Shown one piece after another: positions 31,904 to 35,633 of a DNA stretch of 35,633 nucleotides (positions are counted from its first letter, which is position 1; every line of letters starts with the position of its first letter). A model generated the notes under the pieces. That model did no database searches and was not told the DNA's origin. It was given only the letters and a program-made list of their open reading frames with translations. Both the position numbers and the translations under genes were made by a program. Source of the DNA: Apostichopus californicus (Eukaryota; Echinodermata; Holothuroidea; Aspidochirotida; Stichopodidae). The stretch covers positions 1 to 35,633 of the forward strand of contig JAIPMN010013025.1 of NCBI GenBank assembly GCA_020650975.1, given 5' to 3'.

Positions 31904-33463
31904 ACAATACGTAGCTGGTATTGCCAGATACAAAAAACAAAAAAAGTTCTGTCCATATGCCTTTGGGTCAGTGCAAAAACACAACGAAACAGTTTCCTTC
32001 TGCCTGTCTAGATGTTTTACAATTCTTTTCCGATTTTTGAAACAGCTGGAACATATTGCTAACTTTGTCCCTCTCTGGAGAATACAGAGTATATTTTTGC
32101 CTTGTTACTATTTAAAGTTGAATTTTGCGTTGTTTATTCACACATAACTGGATATCCCATTAATCTAATGAAGAGGTCCATATGGTTACATACCATTTCA
32201 CCTCTCCCAGTTAATGAGTTATTATCAATTAAAAGAAAAGTCCAGAGTTCTTTTCGTACTAATGATAGATAACACCAAAAATGCTAAACAACATTTCACC
32301 AAAGCATATACGTATGTGATTTGCAGATTGAGAGTAAATGACGTTTGATACTTCACTACCAGAAGCCCCCAAAAAGTTTTAACAGTACGAACAGGGTTGT
32401 GACATAATACAGGTAGATTCACTTTGTCCAGACAGCCCGTATTTCCTGGGGGGTGGTGGAGGAGGGGGGGAAGGGGGCCTCTAGTGCTGGGTACTGCTTG
32501 AAAATACCCTTCCTAGCCATTACAGTATAACAATACTTCAGACCCGGTTTAGTGTGTTTTATATGTAGTATTTTGACTACAACACAGCATTAGAGAAGTC
32601 CAGCCAAGTATAATTTTAAACTAAATGAAGAGAATAATCGTTGATAATAGCCACTCAGCTTTACTTCAAGTTATTTACTGCTAATCTGTAAGTCAACCAA
32701 AAATTATATACATATGCTTTCCTGAAGTGTTGTTTTGTATTTTTCAGGTGATCTGTCATTAACAAAATAAACATATGGACTATTCTTTTTAAGTCTAATG
32801 AAGAAAATTTTGTATCCCACAAATTTAATGTAATAATCCTGTTGAAAAACAAAAACCACTACGAAGTTTTCTTGTTAATTTCATCATTTCTGATGCAATT
32901 TTGATAGACTCAGGCAAACTGGTGATATTGTATAGTTTAGTAACGTTCTTTGACCATGGTGAAGGTTTCCTCAAGATGGTGGCAAAATTAAGGGTAATTC
33001 CAGCTTCTAAGTCATTATTTATATTTAAGGACGGTATTTTGTGGGTTTGTGTTAAAATTTGTTTATATTGTGCAATGTTAGGAGAGCATATTACAGTAAT
33101 TAGGATATTGGTGCTTAGCAAAGAAAGAAAGCAATGCTTATTTGAATATACCATTTCATTCTTTTGCATTTATCTATATATATACTGTATATACAGTTTC
33201 AAATCTAATGAGTTTTACTCTGGTAAATATGTACAGTTATTGAACAAGTGAAAACTGACTGGGAAATTAAAGACAAATTTGAAGAAAAAAAAAAGAAAGA
33301 GCAAAGCATCTTTGTGGAGATTTATTCTGCTCTCACAAAAGCCTGGCCACTCTAGTAGTTAGTGATACATCAGGAGAAAATAATAGTTTTTTCATGTTAC
33401 GTAGGCCTGATGAGACGGAAGGGGAGGGGTGGGGGTCTTAGGGGCCTACAGTATGGGACCAGG
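31904..33463 (+). other. 3' untranslated and downstream flank of the MXRA7-like gene
   Basis: There are no further coding exons that I can support. ORFs near 31896-32147 and on both strands at 32825-33251 overlap each other and are AT-rich. A G-rich block lies at 32450-32478. The end of the transcript cannot be fixed; the first AATAAA after the stop is at 32766. Confidence 0.45.
32766..32771 (+). terminator. Possible polyadenylation signal for the MXRA7-like gene
   Basis: AATAAA lies about 860 bases after the stop codon, in TAACAAAATAAACATATGG. No clear GT-rich downstream element follows, so support is weak. Another AATAAA occurs at 34455-34460. Confidence 0.25.
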
Positions 33464-33637
33464 GTTAATCAGGGATGAGCCTGGGGCCAAAAAAAAAATC
33501 ACGAACTTTGCAAAAATTGCGGTATAGGCTCCAGATTGAGTATGCTACAGTTTCTTAGGATAATAGTTTTTGTCCCGAGGTAGAAAAGAAATCACGGATA
33601 TTCCGCGAATTCGCGGAAAAGCTCATGTCTGGTTAAT
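33464..33637. mobile_element. Complete 162-bp MITE with 6-bp target duplication GTTAAT
   Basis: The element spans 33470-33631. Its left end CAGGGATGAGC and the reverse complement of its right end CAGACATGAGC match at 9 of 11 positions. The hexamer GTTAAT lies directly outside both ends (33464-33469 and 33632-33637). There is no coding capacity. Inside are two related AATCACG words (near 33499 and 33590), and a subterminal 18-bp perfect palindrome at 33601-33618. End sequence and duplication length resemble those of the 18-kb element, so both may be moved by the same kind of transposase. Confidence 0.72.
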
Positions 33638-34777
33638 AAGAGGGCCTAGGAAATATGGAGGGAGCATGGGTAAAAATGCCATCACTGTTCTTTCTAATTA
33701 ATAGTATGGTTATATCCTGTCATTGGGATAAGGAGAAGGGTGTGTTGCGGGTCATCCATTTATCAATATATTTTCCACTTCATCGGCATTACCCTTCGTG
33801 TGTTTTGTGTAGATTGTGTTTGTTGGTGTTGGTGCCTTGCAGCAAATTGATGACGGCAAAGATTCTCAGTTGAGCTGTCACAAAAAACATGAAGAAACAA
33901 AAACACACATAACCAAATTTCTGTTGTGTTGTCTGTTTGAGATGTTGTTTGCTTCGGATATCTTTTTCAAAAACCTTTCTCTTTCTGAATTGACTTCAAC
34001 AGATTTGTAATGTACAACGAACTGCTAAAACTGTATCACTCCATACAAGGTGATTCTAAATACCAATGCATGCAAAATGTTAACCAGAGAGCCTTTCCTT
34101 CTTAAAAACCACTTAATTGCCAAGTTAATGTCTTTCTTCGATAATGATTAACTAATTTAGTCGTTGTCTTTACAAAGTATGGATCTTGGAATTAACTACT
34201 GCTCAAAGGGACTATATCTTTTGTTTTGTTGCTAACTATGCTGAAATGGTAACAATGCTTTGAAACCTACAATACAACTCAATGGATCTCTTCGTTGGGT
34301 TGGGAGAGGAGCTTGTGTTAAATATGTTTAATAACTACTGAATGGTGACACTATTTTAGCAAGTAATGTCTCTTAATGTGGTTTGGTGCTATCATGTGCT
34401 GCTGTGCTTTGCAGTCCCTTTAATAACACTGCAAAGAAGAAGTAGGTGCTGTCAAATAAATCAGGAAGTTTAATGTAGTTACCAGCTAATGCAGGGACAA
34501 TTAAGGTTGGGATAGATGATCATTGAGATAGTATATAAAGATATTCATTAGAAAATGTAGTGATAGGAAGATAAAAACATTATAGTGGCAGTTATATACC
34601 AATCGAAGGAAACCAAAGTGTTGTAATGAAGCCTCTTCCAAGACTATTTGAAATGGAAACTCATTAAGGCAAGAAAAGGAGGTCGGTCAGAAATTGAAAA
34701 ATTATCAGACAAATTGCATTTTAAAGATTCCATCCCTTATCTGTGATTAGGTTCTTATGCTGAGTGTTTTGCTATAT
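33638..34777. other. AT-rich non-coding stretch
   Basis: No supportable gene is visible. Two overlapping + strand ORFs (33655-33873 and 33816-34010) use different frames and show no domain. An AATAAA at 34455-34460 is the only signal-like word. Confidence 0.4.
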
Positions 34778-34830
34778 CAGAGGTGGATTCAGGGTTTTTG
34801 AAAGGGGATAGCATAGCCCTGGGTTCTTTT
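34778..34830 (+). mobile_element. One terminus of a hAT-like MITE (truncated or diverged)
   Basis: CAGAGGTGGATTCAGGGTTT followed by TTGAAAGGGG closely resembles the CAGTGGCGGATCCAGGG type of terminus shared by many invertebrate hAT-family MITEs. No matching inverted end (CCACCTCTG or similar) was found downstream within the window, so the element is either truncated or its other end has decayed. The G-rich tracts to about 35020 may belong to its interior. Confidence 0.4.
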
Positions 34831-35503
34831 AAACATATTACTGTGCAAGGGGTAGGGGGTGGTTTTGTGGGGTCCCTTTCTCCCCAGAACCAAATCTTAG
34901 ACATCAAATTGTATATTCTGAGGCATATTTAGATGATAAATTGGCTCTCTAATAGGTTCAAATGGAAGATTGTGCATATAAATTTTGTGTGAGGTTGAAA
35001 GGGTGGGGGGGGGGGGGCAGGTGGCAGTCTTCTTACAGACAGAAAATTCATACCTGCCAATTCAAACAGCTTTTACGGTGAGGCTCCCAGTTTTATATCT
35101 CACTGCTAAACCTAAGTATAAGCAGATTTGCATGGAGTTGTTTGAATATTTGGAGTCTTAAAACTATGAGTTAAATATTTGACTTGAGAACATTTTGTAA
35201 TATCTCCAGGTTTTATGGCAGGGACATCTCCATGGACATTTTTTATATTCACAGGGGGTTGGGGAATTTTTTTATATTGGGAGGGGGATGGGGGGGGAAT
35301 GCACCTTTGGGTGATTGACAGCTCTGCATAATGATAAATTACTATAGTTACCTGGTTTTATTGGATTTGTTTACAGCTTATAGCTAATTCATAATATCTA
35401 ATATTTCATGAAATTTCTCTTGCCAACATGTAATTTGCCCGCTTACCAAGACCATGGAAGTCAGATACCATAACATTTTATTTTACAATCAGTTTTAAGT
35501 TTT
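34831..35503. other. G-tract-containing non-coding stretch
   Basis: G runs occur at about 34850-34862, 35002-35019 and 35255-35299. No gene is visible. Confidence 0.4.
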
Positions 35504-35529
35504 ATATATGTATATATATATATATATAG
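35504..35529. repeat. (TA)n microsatellite
   Basis: A TATATATGTATATATATATA-type run with one G interruption. It directly precedes the hairpin cluster at the window edge. Confidence 0.85.
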
Positions 35530-35538
35530 AGTTGGTTG

Positions 35539-35632
35539 GCGTCTATCTTGACGCAGAGTGCTCTATGTCCGATGGACAGAGCGGAATATGTTGAGACTAG
35601 TTGAGACTAGTGTTCCACTAGTCTCAACATAT
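35539..35632. repeat. Three consecutive hairpins at the right edge, possible Helitron-like 3' end
   Basis: Hairpin 1 is GCGTC-TATCTT-GACGC (35539-35554). Hairpin 2 is GCTCTATGTCC-GAT-GGACAGAGC (35560-35582), nine pairs with a two-base bulge. Hairpin 3 pairs ATATGTTGAGACTAGT (35586-35601) with ACTAGTCTCAACATAT (35617-35632), sixteen perfect pairs. TTGAGACTAG is also directly repeated, so TTGAGACTAGTG (35601-35612) can pair instead. Hairpin 2 is followed after about 14 bases by CTAG then T, the layout of a Helitron 3' terminus. An inverted-repeat element cut by the window edge is the alternative. Confidence 0.55.
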
Positions 35633-35633
35633 A

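Noticed and set aside
32825..33251. Overlapping 114- and 116-codon ORFs on opposite strands downstream of the MXRA7-like gene
   Set aside because: Both are AT-rich, mutually antisense and without a domain; they lie in the probable 3' untranslated region or flank.
1..35633. Reverse transcriptase, integrase, transposase or viral genes
   Set aside because: No catalytic motifs of these families were seen in any listed frame; only non-autonomous elements and remnants are visible.

Overview
This window looks like animal nuclear DNA: AT-rich, intron-bearing, and mostly non-coding, with minisatellites, short inverted-repeat transposons and homopolymer tracts. Nothing is prokaryotic: there are no operons, no Shine-Dalgarno-led genes and no long ORFs. 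The many ACAGTA/TACTGT words, the CTAG/GCCTAGGC-rich patches and the style of the repeats suggest an invertebrate deuterostome. An echinoderm, perhaps a sea cucumber or sea urchin, is my best guess, but this is an inference from sequence style and not a database match.

One gene can be reconstructed with confidence. On the + strand, three exons (27620-27757, 30029-30282, 31792-31903) splice in frame into a 167-residue protein. It has an N-terminal membrane anchor, an acidic linker and a conserved charged C-terminal helix region that I recognise as MXRA7 (matrix-remodelling-associated protein 7, also called transmembrane anchor protein 1). Both introns have GT/AG ends and the phases agree. The introns hold a 152-bp duplication, a hairpin and a cluster of CRE-type motifs. 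A G-quadruplex candidate lies about 240 bp upstream of the start codon.

Three weaker coding candidates are offered. The first is a minus-strand first exon (11224-11481) encoding a type II signal-anchor N-terminus, in a locally CpG-rich stretch. The second is a minus-strand symmetric phase 1-1 exon of exactly 105 codons (5710-6024). The third is a plus-strand signal-peptide exon (14978-15047). I could not assign a family to any of them or link them into one gene.

Layout: 1-1640 holds tandem and G-rich repeats. 1641-11200 is gene-poor apart from the 5.7-6.0 kb exon candidate. 11.2-13.5 kb is richer in CpG and probably contains a promoter or first exon. 15.3-15.6 kb and 21.5-21.7 kb are 20-bp-class minisatellites. 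18.0-18.5 kb is a short inverted-repeat transposon interrupted by a 10-N assembly gap. 19.5-20.0 kb is a dispersed repeat whose minus strand carries an almost complete hammerhead-ribozyme core of the kind known from Penelope-like retroelements. 27.6-31.9 kb is the MXRA7-like gene. 33.46-33.64 kb is a complete 162-bp MITE with a 6-bp target duplication. The right edge ends in a run of hairpins.

I see no clearly new multi-gene system. The observations most worth following are the hammerhead-like core, the two CAGG-ended MITEs that share a 6-bp target duplication, and the unassigned exon candidates.
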